This document shows positions 9,074 through 20,000 of a stretch of DNA of 64,000 nt, in pieces. The notes under the pieces are model-generated. The model made no database searches. It saw only the letters and a list, made by a program, of their open reading frames with translations, and had not been told where the DNA came from. A program made the position numbers and the translations under genes. Position 1 is the first letter of the stretch, and every line of letters begins with the position of its first letter. The DNA comes from Aliivibrio finisterrensis (lineage in GTDB: Bacteria > Pseudomonadota > Gammaproteobacteria > Enterobacterales > Vibrionaceae): the NCBI RefSeq assembly GCF_008933155.1, contig NZ_WBVP01000009.1, positions 81,448-145,447 of the forward strand, written 5' to 3'.

Positions 9074-11365
9074 CTAATTTTTTAAACACATTACGTAATA
9101 TTGGCCATCTTTTACTTCTGTACCTTCTGTCTCATGTTCAAATCCTGGGAACTCTTTATCCCAAACCTCTAAACTTCTAAGGTAACCGATTTGAGGGCTA
9201 TCACTGCCTCCGAAACTTTCACCAGACATTAGCATTGGTATTCCTGGTGGATATGGGATAACCGCATTCGCCGCTACTCTATTTTCTAACTTTGAAGAGG
9301 CAACCATCTCAATATTATTATCAACAATTGCCCCGAATGCTGCTCTCGGCGTTATGATTGCCTCAGGTAATGTTGAATATGCGGCATTCAGTTTATCTGA
9401 TGGTGTATGCTTTTTAAGGTAAGAGAACATTTTGTCGCCTAAATCTTTTATTCCCATATGCCCGTAAGTTTCTGGATGTTCAGCAACTAATTCAGGCAGC
9501 ACTAACTTTAACGCTGTATTGCTATCATAATGCTTCTTAAAGCTCAATAATGTATTAACAAGTGTTGCCCACTTACCTTTTGTAATACCCATCGAAAACA
9601 AAAACATTATTTGAAAATCAGTAGTTCTCGTTGGAACAATACCAAATCTCGTCAAGTACTGAGTAACTATCGCAGCCGGAACACCAGCCTCTAATAAATG
9701 GCCATCATCTCCCATCCCTGGTGCTAATATACTGACTTTAATAGGATCTAACATACACCAATCATTTGCAATATCATCAAATCCGTGCCATTTGTCCCCA
9801 GGCTTCATCATCCAAAAATCTTGTGTCTCTGCAAGTAAATTGGGTTCGGCGGTTTCAAAAGGAATGTCTTTTCCTGTTTCTGGGTCAATAATAGTTTCCG
9901 CATTCCACGGTTTAAAGAACCAATCGTTATCAGCTTCAAATTCTCGAAATAATCGCCCCATAGCTTGGCGATAATCAACCGCTTCTCTGATCACTTCTTG
10001 AGTTAATGAGTAACCTTTATTTCCAGCCATTTGCGACACAGCAATATCATTCGATGCACTTATTGCATATAAAGGAGAGGTCGTAGCATGCATCATATAA
10101 GCTTGGTTGAAGCGTTGGAAATCAATCGCATCCTTGCCATGACGCACATGAATCCAAGATGCTTGAGATAAACCATTTAATAATTTATGCGTAGAATGGG
10201 TGGCAAACACCGTTGGTGCATTATCTGATACAACAGGCTCTCCTCGCATTGCAAAATGATTTTCATAAATAGGATTAAAACGAGCGTAACCATACCAAGC
10301 TTCGTCAAAATGAAGTCGGTTACTGCTTTTTCCTAATATTTCTTGTACACGTTTAGCGTTATAGCACAGGCCATCATAAGTACAATTTGTTATAACTGCG
10401 TAGACAGGTTCTTGGTCTGCATGACCTTTCGTTAATCGACTTTCTTTTGCCCGCGCTTTTATTGCTGCCTGTTCCATTTGTTCTGGATAGATAGGACCAA
10501 TAATTCCATATCGATTCCGTGTCGGGAGCAAATAAATAGGAAGAGCACCGGAAAGCATCAAACCTTGTTCTATTGATTTATGACAGTTTCGGTCACAAAT
10601 TGCCAGACTATTTTCTTTCATACAAATTTGCATAATGGTTCGATTCGCACCAGAGGTTCCAGTAACTAATGAATAAGATTTATTAGCACCAAATACTTCT
10701 GCTGCAAATGCTTCGCTGTCTCCAAAATACCCGGTATGATCGAGAAGTGACCCTAACGAACCTCGCTCTATCCCCATATCAGAACGGAATAGTCCTTCGC
10801 CATAATAATGGTAAAAACGCTGGCCTTCAGGTGTCTTAGTAAAGCCTATTCCGCCTTGGTGACCTGGCGCTGCCCATGAATATTCATGAACATCATCATA
10901 TTTCATCATTGCTGCCATTAATGGCGGAAGTAGCTGTTCTCTATAACGCTCCATGGCTGCTATAGATCGTCCTACAATAAAATCTGCTGTATCTTCAAGA
11001 ATCCAAGCAAACTCATCTACACGTGACATTAATTCGCGACTGACGGTTAACGTAATCTTCTTTCTTTCCGCCAATAAAAAAACAGGGACGCCTTCTTGAC
11101 GTTGATTTAACTTATCAATCAGTTGGAAAAAATGTTCATTCTCTTCTTGCTGATGTCCTATCATTTTTGACGCTAGCATTAAACAATCCACGGCTATATT
11201 TGCATTCAATATTGAATAACAATCATCAAATGAAGAAGCGACTGTGACGTGTACTCCTTGAGTATTAAATTCTTCAAGTAGACGATTTAATGCACTTTGA
11301 ATAACTCCCCCTTCAATTGAATCATTAAATAGTAATACCCTTTTTTGTTTTCCATAGTTCTTCAT
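9074..11365 (-). CDS. adiA: Biodegradative arginine decarboxylase AdiA
   Basis: AdiA converts arginine to agmatine and CO2 in the cytoplasm, consuming a proton; it is the enzyme of arginine-dependent acid resistance. The 763-residue protein aligns with recalled E. coli AdiA (755 residues) along its whole length: wing domain (about 1-140), PLP-binding core and C-terminal domain. The PLP lysine in S-T-H-K is Lys394 here, 8 residues later than in E. coli because of a longer N-terminus. The blocks N-C-T-Y-D-G and F-D-E-A-W-Y-G-Y match AdiA. A strong ribosome-binding site (AAGGAAG) precedes the ATG. It lies 58 bp downstream of the antiporter gene and is probably co-transcribed with it. Lysine or ornithine decarboxylase is less likely given the close AdiA match. 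Confidence 0.93.
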   Translation of the reverse strand: MKNYGKQKRVLLFNDSIEGGVIQSALNRLLEEFNTQGVHVTVASSFDDCYSILNANIAVDCLMLASKMIGHQQEENEHFFQLIDKLNQRQEGVPVFLLAERKKITLTVSRELMSRVDEFAWILEDTADFIVGRSIAAMERYREQLLPPLMAAMMKYDDVHEYSWAAPGHQGGIGFTKTPEGQRFYHYYGEGLFRSDMGIERGSLGSLLDHTGYFGDSEAFAAEVFGANKSYSLVTGTSGANRTIMQICMKENSLAICDRNCHKSIEQGLMLSGALPIYLLPTRNRYGIIGPIYPEQMEQAAIKARAKESRLTKGHADQEPVYAVITNCTYDGLCYNAKRVQEILGKSSNRLHFDEAWYGYARFNPIYENHFAMRGEPVVSDNAPTVFATHSTHKLLNGLSQASWIHVRHGKDAIDFQRFNQAYMMHATTSPLYAISASNDIAVSQMAGNKGYSLTQEVIREAVDYRQAMGRLFREFEADNDWFFKPWNAETIIDPETGKDIPFETAEPNLLAETQDFWMMKPGDKWHGFDDIANDWCMLDPIKVSILAPGMGDDGHLLEAGVPAAIVTQYLTRFGIVPTRTTDFQIMFLFSMGITKGKWATLVNTLLSFKKHYDSNTALKLVLPELVAEHPETYGHMGIKDLGDKMFSYLKKHTPSDKLNAAYSTLPEAIITPRAAFGAIVDNNIEMVASSKLENRVAANAVIPYPPGIPMLMSGESFGGSDSPQIGYLRSLEVWDKEFPGFEHETEGTEVKDGQYYVMCLKN

Positions 11366-11423
11366 GCTTTTCTTCCTTCATTTTGGGAAAATTTAATTTC
11401 AAACGCAATTTTAGTGTATTAAT

Positions 11424-12746
11424 TCATATTGTTTTTTGCTCTTTCAATTGATCTCGACTTGCAATAAACCCATAAAATAAATATCCGAATAGTGCAATAA
11501 TGACACCATAATAAACGGCCTCAGTTCCGGTCGCGTAAGCGCCATAAATACTATAAACCACAGCAATAGTTCCTAGGGAAATACTGACGTTATATTCTTT
11601 AGATTCAACATTACTTTGACGGAGAATAACGCCTAAAGCAGTCAAAGATAAAATATATGGAATCATATTAATAAATACGGCCAAATCGACTAAAATATTA
11701 AACTGTTTTAATAAGGTTGGGGATATGGTCATTATTGCTAAGATTACCTCCAATCCAAGCATAATTAGCATCCCTTTCACCGGTGCCTCAAATCTATTTA
11801 CTTCTGAAAAGACTTTCGGGAAAAGATTAATTTCAGCGGCAGCTTTTGATACTTGCGCATTGGTAAATTGCCAACCTAAAAGTGAACCTAAACAGGCAAT
11901 AATAGCTAAAACTGTAATAATATTACCAATAAATGGATTGAACATTTGTGAAAAAACCAATCCAAATGGAGCATCAGACTTGGATAACAATTCATTAGGA
12001 ACGATCCCTTGAATAACCGTTGTTGATGCAATATAAGTGATCGCTGAAAATACGGTTGCAAGCATGCAGGCTAATGGTACATTTCGTTTTGGATTTTCCA
12101 CAGCACCTGAATTAGCGCCTGCAGATTCTATACCTAAAAAAGCCCATAGCGTTAATGCTATACCTGATGAAATTGCAGACATGGTTGGTATATCATGCGG
12201 ATTCCAACCCGCTGCGAAAATCTTCGTATCAAACCAAAACCAACCGATAATCGAAACCCCTAATACAGGGATAATAACCCCCCATACAGTCACAGAAGAA
12301 ATTGCACCCGTAATTTTTGCGCCTCTAATATTACAAAGCAATGTAACGATTAAAATCGTAACCACACCAATAAAGTTATGTATCGGTGTTTCTTTTAGCC
12401 AAGGAAGAAATGTCTCAAGGTAACCAACAGTAGTGACCGAAATAGCGACTGCACTAATAACAAGGCAAACATAATAAGTGTATGACGCTATAAAAAAACT
12501 CGATTTACCATGCGCTTGTTTCGCATAAGCTGACATACCACCATCTTCGGTACAATACATACCACATTTCGAAAATGTATAAGCTATACAGAGTGCACCA
12601 ATCGCGGTTATTCCCCATGCTAATAAAGCAATACCTCCGGTTGCAGCTAAACTTGATGGAAGCAATATAATACCAGACCCCATCATATTTACAGTCACAA
12701 TGGTTGTTAGTCCCATTAACCCCATTTTATTTGAACCTGTGCTCAT
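11424..12746 (-). CDS. Basic amino acid/polyamine antiporter (PotE/CadB/AdiC family)
   Basis: Antiporters of the APC superfamily exchange an external amino acid for its internal decarboxylation product. By context this one should swap arginine for agmatine made by the adjacent AdiA, but that substrate is inferred. The 440-residue protein has about twelve hydrophobic segments and the TM1 motif N-M-M-G-S-G-I-I. Recalled sequences suggest it is closer to PotE/CadB (for example S-S-V-T-V-W-G-V-I-I-P, and S-L-L-G-W-Q-F-T) than to enterobacterial AdiC. It is the first gene of the pair, with a GAGGG ribosome-binding site. The promoter should lie in the AT-rich stretch upstream. Confidence 0.88.
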   Translation of the reverse strand: MSTGSNKMGLMGLTTIVTVNMMGSGIILLPSSLAATGGIALLAWGITAIGALCIAYTFSKCGMYCTEDGGMSAYAKQAHGKSSFFIASYTYYVCLVISAVAISVTTVGYLETFLPWLKETPIHNFIGVVTILIVTLLCNIRGAKITGAISSVTVWGVIIPVLGVSIIGWFWFDTKIFAAGWNPHDIPTMSAISSGIALTLWAFLGIESAGANSGAVENPKRNVPLACMLATVFSAITYIASTTVIQGIVPNELLSKSDAPFGLVFSQMFNPFIGNIITVLAIIACLGSLLGWQFTNAQVSKAAAEINLFPKVFSEVNRFEAPVKGMLIMLGLEVILAIMTISPTLLKQFNILVDLAVFINMIPYILSLTALGVILRQSNVESKEYNVSISLGTIAVVYSIYGAYATGTEAVYYGVIIALFGYLFYGFIASRDQLKEQKTI

Positions 12747-13045
12747 ATTATTCGCCCTCTATTCAGATCGCACTCATTATTATATAAATAAATAACTTAA
12801 TCATTTAGTTACAATAAAAGCGTAGTTCATAGATTTAAATGTGCAAAAAACAAATTCAATAATTTAAATTTAACCATTCTCATAAGAAGCATGATTATTT
12901 TTAATAAAAAGAATCTAGGTAATATATTGTATCTTATATCAAAATTATCTATTACCACCATGAAATCAGGTGATTAAAGAGTTTATCCTTACGAAAAAAA
13001 TCTTAGATCACAAAAAACGTATTTCTTTTCATTTTTTAAATTCAA
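12747..13045. other. AT-rich intergenic region upstream of the antiporter operon
   Basis: With the adjacent lolE terminator this makes a 363-bp gap between lolE and the antiporter gene. It is strongly AT-rich with many A and T runs. I see no open frame worth calling, no RNA gene and no repeat. It must hold the promoter of the antiporter-adiA operon. A possible but unproven role is as a curved, H-NS-type silenced control region, as is common for acid-inducible decarboxylase operons. Confidence 0.5.
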
Positions 13046-13080
13046 TAAAAAAGCCATTGAATATTTCAATGGCTTAAAAA
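13046..13080 (-). terminator. Terminator of the lolCDE operon
   Basis: A perfect 11-bp stem (AAGCCATTGAA with TTCAATGGCTT) has a 3-base loop, and the plus-strand A-run supplies the U-tract of the minus-strand transcript. Confidence 0.85.
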
Positions 13081-13109
13081 ATAAGAATTGCTATTGATGT
13101 AAAGCAGTT

Positions 13110-14354
13110 TTACTTAGAGCTCAACACCGCAGCAGGATGTAACTGGCTTGCCTTTCTTGCAGGATACCAAGTCGCAATGGCACTTAAAAATATCGCCGTC
13201 GCTGTCACAATAGCGACATCACTCCAAACTAGCTCTGAGGGTAAGAAATCAACAAAATAAATATCACCCGATAAAAACTGATGACCAATCAATGACTCTA
13301 ATCCTTTAATCATAGGTGTTAGCTTTAAAGCCACAAATGAACCTAATGCAGAGCCTGCTAAACTACCTGTCACACCTGAGAATATCCCTTGGCATACAAA
13401 GATACGTTTAATTAAACCGTCATTTGCACCCATGGTTCTTAAAATAGCAATGTCACCAGAGCGATCTTTCACGGCCATCATTAGAGTTGATACGATATTA
13501 AAACAAGCAACCCCAATAACGAGAACCATAACAAGGTACATGATTGAACGAACTAATTGAATGTCTCGGTATAAGTAACCGTATTTCTGAACCCAACTGC
13601 GTAAATAAACATACTCAGTTAATGTTCCCCCTACCTCACGGACAATATTTTGAGCATCTAAAACACGACTGACTTGTAATGACACACCCGTGACACTGTC
13701 ACCTAGATTAATATACTGCTGAGCATCTTTTAGAGGAACAATTGCTAAACCATGATCAACTTGCCCACCTAAAGACAATAGTCCAACTACTTGCAAACGT
13801 TGACGCTTTGGAGAACGAAGCTGCTTACTTGCATTTTCATCAGGGATCATCGCCGTGATCCAATCTCCAACTTTTACATCTAATGTATCCGCAACGCCCT
13901 TGCCTAAAATAACACTTTGTTTATTGGCTTCGAACGCTTTCCATGCCTCGTTATCAATATACTCAGGTAACTTAGAAACCGCTCCTTCTAATATAGGCTC
14001 AACACCTCGAACTTCCACCGCTTTTAATTTACTGCCTCTTTCAAGTAAGGCGGTAAATCGCACATAGGGTGCAGCACCAGTAACCTTTGGGTGCTTCTTA
14101 GCTTGGATCATCATGGTTTGCCAATCAGATACTGGGTTTTTAACCCCTTCAAGCTCAGCATGTGGAATAACAGAAAGCACACGATTTTGCAGCTCACGCT
14201 CAAAACCATTCATTGCAGAGAGACCTATAATGATCACTGCAACACCAATAGCAATACCAAGCGTGGATGAAATCGAAATAAACGACACCATCTTGTTACG
14301 CTGTTTAGCTCGCGCAAAACGACCACCAATAAAAAGAGAAAGCGGTGAAAACAT
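13110..14354 (-). CDS. lolE: Lipoprotein-releasing ABC transporter permease LolE
   Basis: LolE and LolC form the membrane part of LolCDE, which extracts outer-membrane lipoproteins from the inner membrane and hands them to LolA. The protein has 414 residues, the same as recalled E. coli LolE. It shows the MacB/FtsX layout: one N-terminal membrane segment (about 24-46), a large periplasmic domain and three C-terminal membrane segments. The motif L-S-A-M-N-G-F-E-R-E-L follows TM1. Its ATG shares one base with the lolD stop (TAATG), showing translational coupling. It is the last gene of the operon and is followed by a strong terminator. Confidence 0.94.
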   Translation of the reverse strand: MFSPLSLFIGGRFARAKQRNKMVSFISISSTLGIAIGVAVIIIGLSAMNGFERELQNRVLSVIPHAELEGVKNPVSDWQTMMIQAKKHPKVTGAAPYVRFTALLERGSKLKAVEVRGVEPILEGAVSKLPEYIDNEAWKAFEANKQSVILGKGVADTLDVKVGDWITAMIPDENASKQLRSPKRQRLQVVGLLSLGGQVDHGLAIVPLKDAQQYINLGDSVTGVSLQVSRVLDAQNIVREVGGTLTEYVYLRSWVQKYGYLYRDIQLVRSIMYLVMVLVIGVACFNIVSTLMMAVKDRSGDIAILRTMGANDGLIKRIFVCQGIFSGVTGSLAGSALGSFVALKLTPMIKGLESLIGHQFLSGDIYFVDFLPSELVWSDVAIVTATAIFLSAIATWYPARKASQLHPAAVLSSK

Positions 14355-15070
14355 TACGCCTCCGGCTCTTGGCTTAATGCAGAACGAACCGTTTCCGTAA
14401 TAAAACGGCCATCTTGCATGCTTAGTTGCTTATCCAGTTTCGCTGCCAATTCATTATCATGTGTCACCACTAAAAATGCAGTACCTGACTCTTGATTCAA
14501 TTCACGCATTAAATTGTAAATATCCAATGCTGTTTTATGATCCAAGTTACCTGTTGGTTCATCAGCAAGCACTAAAGCAGGCTTGTTAACTAACGCACGA
14601 GCAATCGCCACACGCTGGCGCTCGCCACCTGACAGCTCAGAAGGACGATGTTCAATACGATGAGCTAAACCTACTTTCTCAAGTAATTCTGTTGCACGTA
14701 GTGCGGCTTCTTTCTTATGAACACCACCAATTAACAACGGCATTGCTACATTTTCTAACGCGCTAAAATCAGACAGAAGGTGATGAAATTGATACACAAA
14801 TCCAATATGTTGATTACGGATTTTTGCTTGCTTATTCGCACTCAATTTTGTCAGTTCATTTTGTTGAAAATGTACCGTTCCTGCTGTTGGCTCATCAAGT
14901 GCGCCAAGAATGTGCAATAATGTACTTTTGCCAGAGCCAGATGAACCTACTATCGCCACTAATTCACTTTCATTAATATGAAAATCAACACCCTTTAGCA
15001 CTTCAGTTTCCATTGTGCCTTCTTGGTAAACCTTACGAATACCCTGACAAACTAATAATGGATTACTCAT
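14354..15070 (-). CDS. lolD: Lipoprotein-releasing ABC transporter ATPase LolD
   Basis: LolD is the cytoplasmic ATPase that powers lipoprotein release by LolCDE. The 238-residue protein has Walker [10 protein letters not shown] at residues 42-50, the ABC signature L-S-G-G-E-R-Q-R at 146-153 and Walker B V-L-A-D-E-P at 167-172, followed by the H-loop histidine in T-H-D-N. It overlaps lolC by 8 bases and lolE by 1 base, so the three subunits are probably made in balance. Confidence 0.96.
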   Translation of the reverse strand: MSNPLLVCQGIRKVYQEGTMETEVLKGVDFHINESELVAIVGSSGSGKSTLLHILGALDEPTAGTVHFQQNELTKLSANKQAKIRNQHIGFVYQFHHLLSDFSALENVAMPLLIGGVHKKEAALRATELLEKVGLAHRIEHRPSELSGGERQRVAIARALVNKPALVLADEPTGNLDHKTALDIYNLMRELNQESGTAFLVVTHDNELAAKLDKQLSMQDGRFITETVRSALSQEPEA

Positions 15071-16271
15071 ATCTTAATGCCTCTGCTGGTTGTACGACTG
15101 CCGCTCGATAAGATGGGAATACGGTCGCTAATAAACTTAATAAAATTGCTAGAACAATGACTACGCACACTTGTAATGGTTCAACCTGTGCTGGCAAAGA
15201 TCCACCAACAGTAAATAACGATAATCCAAGTGTAGAAAGAATAACATTAATATTACTGGCAAATAATGCACCTAACGTGCCACCAACAATGGCACCAATC
15301 ACACCGCTGCTCGCCCCTTGAACCATAAAGATAGAAAGCACTTGGTTACTCGTCATACCCTGTGTTTTTAATATCGCGACTTCGGCTTGTTTTTCCATTA
15401 CCACCATAATAAGTGCAGAAATGATATTAAACGCCGCGATCGCCACAATAAGCCCAAGCATTAAGCCCATCATGTTTTTTTCCATTTTTACCGCCTGGAA
15501 TAACTCTCCGCGTTGATCACGCCAATCACTCCATGTCATATCATTTTCTAAAGGCAGTTTTGATAATTCAGTCACTTGGAATGGGTCGTCGAAAAATAAA
15601 CGCCACCCCGTAATGTTGCCTTTTTTTAGTTTCATCAAACGGGCGGTATCTTGAATGTTCGCTACCATTAATTGGCCATCGATATCAGAGCCCGTATTGA
15701 ATACGCCCACAACTTTAAAATTACGCTGACTCGGAATACGGCCTAGTGGCGTATATTGGCTTGCATTTGTCACCATAATACGAACCGTATCACCATAACG
15801 AACGCTCAACTCACGTGCTAACTTTGAACCAAGAAAGATGCCATATTCACCCGCTTTAAGTTGACGAACATTGCCTGAAATTAACTCATATGCAATAGGG
15901 TCATATTCATCTGGGTCAATACCAACAAGCATACCCGCACTCAACCCTTTTGCGCTTTGAATAATCGCTTCACCACGAACCACAGGCGTTACTTGGGTAA
16001 CATGAGGCAAGTTTGCAACATAATTGCGGTCATCGTCAGAAGGTGCGATTTGATCATCCACCGTAGATACCACCGCTTGCGGTAGTACACCAAGGATCCT
16101 ATCTTTTAGTTGAGCCTCAAACCCATTCATCACAGACAGCACCGTCACTAACGATAACACGCCAATAGTAATGCCTGCGGTAGACATATAAGAGATAAAA
16201 CGACTGAACCTATCGCCAGAACGTCCTCTTAAATATCGCAACCCTATAAATACTGATACTGGATGAAACAT
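15063..16271 (-). CDS. lolC: Lipoprotein-releasing ABC transporter permease LolC
   Basis: LolC is the permease subunit of LolCDE that recruits the periplasmic carrier LolA. The 402-residue product closely follows recalled E. coli LolC (399): the opening [21 protein letters not shown] after TM1, and the C-terminal P-A-E-A-L-R-Y-E. The ATG at 16271 has a GAGAG ribosome-binding site 5 bases upstream; a TTG 12 bases earlier is in frame but poorly placed. It heads the lolCDE operon and diverges from the PilZ-like gene across about 170 bp. Confidence 0.95.
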   Translation of the reverse strand: MFHPVSVFIGLRYLRGRSGDRFSRFISYMSTAGITIGVLSLVTVLSVMNGFEAQLKDRILGVLPQAVVSTVDDQIAPSDDDRNYVANLPHVTQVTPVVRGEAIIQSAKGLSAGMLVGIDPDEYDPIAYELISGNVRQLKAGEYGIFLGSKLARELSVRYGDTVRIMVTNASQYTPLGRIPSQRNFKVVGVFNTGSDIDGQLMVANIQDTARLMKLKKGNITGWRLFFDDPFQVTELSKLPLENDMTWSDWRDQRGELFQAVKMEKNMMGLMLGLIVAIAAFNIISALIMVVMEKQAEVAILKTQGMTSNQVLSIFMVQGASSGVIGAIVGGTLGALFASNINVILSTLGLSLFTVGGSLPAQVEPLQVCVVIVLAILLSLLATVFPSYRAAVVQPAEALRYE

Positions 16272-16443
16272 AAATTCTCTCAATCATGCTTTTTGAAGCT
16301 ATAATAATGAATACAGTCTATCACGTAAAATACTGGTATTTATTCCTTTTTTTGCTCTTTTGTTCATCATACTTACCGATTAAACACTTGCTGATACCTA
16401 GTGACTTCGCCATAATCAGTAAATAATAAATAGAGGGACGCTT

Positions 16444-17013
16444 ATGTCACACGATGAATACTTTTCGGTTCACTACGATTTAACAGTTAATGTAGAACCG
16501 CTTGCTATAGACGCGATACTGCCAAACATGGAAACGTTTGAACGTGAGATCCCAGCCCCATTTCGAGTTGCTCAAGAGTGCAGTTCTATTGATGACCTCT
16601 CTGAGAACGAGCTTTCTTTCTTGAAGTTAGATGATGGTAAACGTCTTGCTAACTATTTAAAAAATCAGAATCAAAAACTGAATCTACTGCTGTCATATTT
16701 GTTAATTCAACAAGATGATGAAGCTTATCGCTATAAAACGTCGAGCTTTGGTGCGAGTAAATTTACTTTTGAAAGTAAGACAGCACTCAATTTAACTCAA
16801 AAAGCCAAAGTAAAACTCTTTCTTGAGCATCCGCCATCAGCGATTTACTGCTATGCTACGGTGACTCAATGCACCGAGACTGAAACAGGCTATAGTATTG
16901 AAATGGCTTATGAGCTTCTTCGTGATATCGATCAAGATTTACTGATCAAAGCCGCTCTGTTTCAACAACAAAAAGTGCTTAAACTTCGTGCTCAAGAACG
17001 CAACTTAACCTAA
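16444..17013 (+). CDS. PilZ-domain-like protein (PlzB-type) upstream of mfd
   Basis: The 189-residue protein has no signal peptide or membrane segment. By its place between lolC and mfd and its general look it resembles the Vibrio PilZ-family protein PlzB. The C-terminal half (about 95-180) is rich in short beta-type segments, with S-S-F-G-A-S-K-F where PilZ domains carry the D/N-x-S-x-x-G stretch. I do not see the canonical R-x-x-x-R arginines, so cyclic-di-GMP binding is doubtful. GAGGG lies 8 bases before the ATG. It ends 15 bp before mfd and may be co-transcribed with it. The family call rests partly on context. Confidence 0.6.
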   Translation: MSHDEYFSVHYDLTVNVEPLAIDAILPNMETFEREIPAPFRVAQECSSIDDLSENELSFLKLDDGKRLANYLKNQNQKLNLLLSYLLIQQDDEAYRYKTSSFGASKFTFESKTALNLTQKAKVKLFLEHPPSAIYCYATVTQCTETETGYSIEMAYELLRDIDQDLLIKAALFQQQKVLKLRAQERNLT

Positions 17014-17028
17014 TAATTGAATATCCTG

Positions 17029-20000
17029 ATGCCTATAAAAAACTTACTGTCATTACCGTTACCAACGAAAGCCAATGATACACGCTCAATTGGTAACCTT
17101 ACGGGTTCTTCTCTAGCACTTGCGATTGCAGAGATTGAGCAACAACACACTGGTCCTGTCGTGGTTGCGGTTACTGAGCCGCAATTGGCGTTTCGTTTAC
17201 AGAATGAAATTAACCAATTTAGCCAACATTCAGTAGAGGTTTTTCCTGACTGGGAAACCCTTCCTTATGACAGTTTTTCTCCGCATCAGGACATTATTTC
17301 TGACCGTTTATCGCGCCTATATCACTTACCGCAGCAAAAAGATGGCACCCTAATCGTTCCTGTTAGTACCTTATTACAACGTCAATCACCACAATCTTTC
17401 TTGCACAAGCACGCATTGGTTGTAAACGTCGGTGATCGTCTATCGTTTGATAAGCTAAAATTACAGCTAGAAAAATCCGGTTATTTACACGTTGACCAAG
17501 TCATGAGCCACGGTGAATACGCAAGTCGTGGATCTATTCTTGATTTATTCCCAATGGGTAATGCACACCCTTATCGAATTGATTTCTTCGATGATGAAAT
17601 TGACACCATTCGTCAGTTCGATCCTGAAAATCAACGTACGATTGAAGAAGTAAAATCCATTAACCTACTTCCTGCTCATGAATTCCCTACTGATGATGTA
17701 GCGATTGAAGATTTCCGTATTCGCTGGCGCCAACGTTTTGATGCTCGTCGTGAGCCAGAATCGGTTTACCAACAGATCAGCAAAGGCGCTTGGCCTGCAG
17801 GTATAGAATATTGGCAGCCGCTGTTCTTTGATGAAACGGAAACTCTGTTTGATTATCTACCAGATAACACATTACTGGTTACTATTGGTGATATAGAAAA
17901 AGCAGCCAATGATTTCTTAGCTGATGCCGAATACCGCTATGATCAACGTCGAGTGGATCCACTACGCCCTCTTCTTCCAGTAAATGAGCTGTGGCTTCAA
18001 ACGGCGGATATGTTTGGTTTATTCAAACAATACCCACGAGTTAAATTATCTAAAGAAGCCGAAATAGAAAAAGCAGGTCGTTTTAATCCAGATTTACTTG
18101 AGTTGCCAGAAATTGCAATTCAGCACCAAAATAAAGAACCTTTCGCTCAATTTCGTCAATTCTATGAGAAATTCAGTGGTCAGGTTATTTTCTCCGTTGA
18201 ATCTGAAGGTCGCCGTGAGGCCCTTCTTGAATTATTAGCGCGTATTAAGCTAAAGCCTGCGATTTGTAATTCAATGAAAGATGCCGTCGCGCATAAAAAT
18301 AAAGCCACGTTAGTGATTGGCTCAGCTGAACACGGCTTTATTCTTCAAAATCCATGCGTTGCTTTTATTTGTGAAAGTGACTTACTGGGTGAGCGAGTAA
18401 TTCAACGTCGCCGTCGTGGTGATAACAAATCAATAAACAGCAATACACTGATCCGTAATCTCGCTGAACTAAAAATTGGTCAACCAGTGGTTCACGTTGA
18501 TCACGGTATTGGCCGTTACATGGGGCTTCAAACATTAGATGTTGGTGATATGCCAGCGGAATATATGATGTTGGAATACCTAAATGAAACCAAACTGTAT
18601 GTTCCTGTTTCATCATTAAATCTGATCAGTCGATATTCAGCAGGAGCCAATGAAACTGCCCCTATCAGCAAACTGGGCAGTGACACGTGGAGCAAAGCAC
18701 GTCGTAAAGCGGCAGAGAAAGTACGTGATGTCGCAGCAGAGTTACTGGATGTTTATGCTAAACGAGCAATTAAACCGGGCTTTGCTTTTACACAAGATCG
18801 TGATGCTTATGCTGATTTTAGCTCAAGCTTCCCGTTTGAAGAAACGCATGACCAAGAAATCGCCATTAACGATGTGTTATCCGATATGTGCCAAGCCAAA
18901 GCGATGGATCGTCTCGTTTGTGGTGATGTAGGTTTTGGTAAAACAGAAGTTGCCATGCGCGCAGCATTCTTAGCAACACACAACGAAAAACAAGTGGCGG
19001 TATTGGTTCCAACTACTCTACTTGCTCAGCAGCATTTTGAGAATTTCCGTGACCGTTTTGCTAATTTCCCAATTCGAGTTGAAGTTTTGTCTCGCTTTAA
19101 ATCAGCCAAAGAACAAAAAGAAATATTAGCAGCAACAGCGGAAGGCAAAGTGGATATCTTAATCGGTACTCACAAATTACTGCAAGACAGTATCAAGTTT
19201 GAAGATCTTGGTTTACTCATTGTGGATGAAGAGCATCGCTTTGGTGTCCGTCAAAAAGAAAAAGTAAAAGCGATGCGTTCAGACGTAGATATTCTGACGC
19301 TAACCGCAACACCAATTCCAAGAACCTTGAATATGGCAATGAGTGGCATGCGCGATTTATCAATCATCGCAACACCACCGGCTCGTCGATTAGCGATTAA
19401 AACATTTGTGCGTGAAAAAGAGGATGACGTGATCAAAGAAGCCATTCTTCGTGAGATCAAGCGTGGTGGCCAAGTGTATATCTTGCATAACAATGTTGAA
19501 ACGATTCAGAACGCCGCTGAAGAAATTGAAAAGCTGATCCCAGAAGCTCGTGTTACCTTAGCTCATGGTCAAATGCGTGAACGTGAATTAGAACGTATCA
19601 TGGGTGACTTTTATCATCAGCGTTTCAATGTTCTAGTTTGTACAACGATCATTGAAACCGGTATTGATGTTCCAACCGCCAACACCATTATCATGGATCG
19701 TGCCGATAAACTCGGTTTAGCACAATTACACCAACTACGTGGTCGTGTCGGCCGTTCACACCACCAAGCTTATGCGTATTTACTGACGCCACATCCAAAA
19801 GCATTGAGTAAAGATGCAAGAAAACGTTTGGATGCGATAGCTTCACTGGAAGATTTGGGTGCAGGCTTTACTCTTGCTACTCACGATTTAGAGATCCGTG
19901 GTGCCGGTGAGTTATTAGGTGATGGGCAAAGTGGTCAAATTCAATCTGTTGGCTTTACCCTTTACATGGAAATGCTTGAGCAAGCGGTTGAAGCATTAAA

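Noticed and set aside
9074..11365. Lysine or ornithine decarboxylase instead of AdiA
   Set aside because: Long blocks match recalled E. coli AdiA, including the regions around the PLP lysine and the C-terminus.
11725..12423. Open frames antisense to the antiporter gene
   Set aside because: They mirror the codon structure of a well-recognised membrane protein; no start signals are visible.
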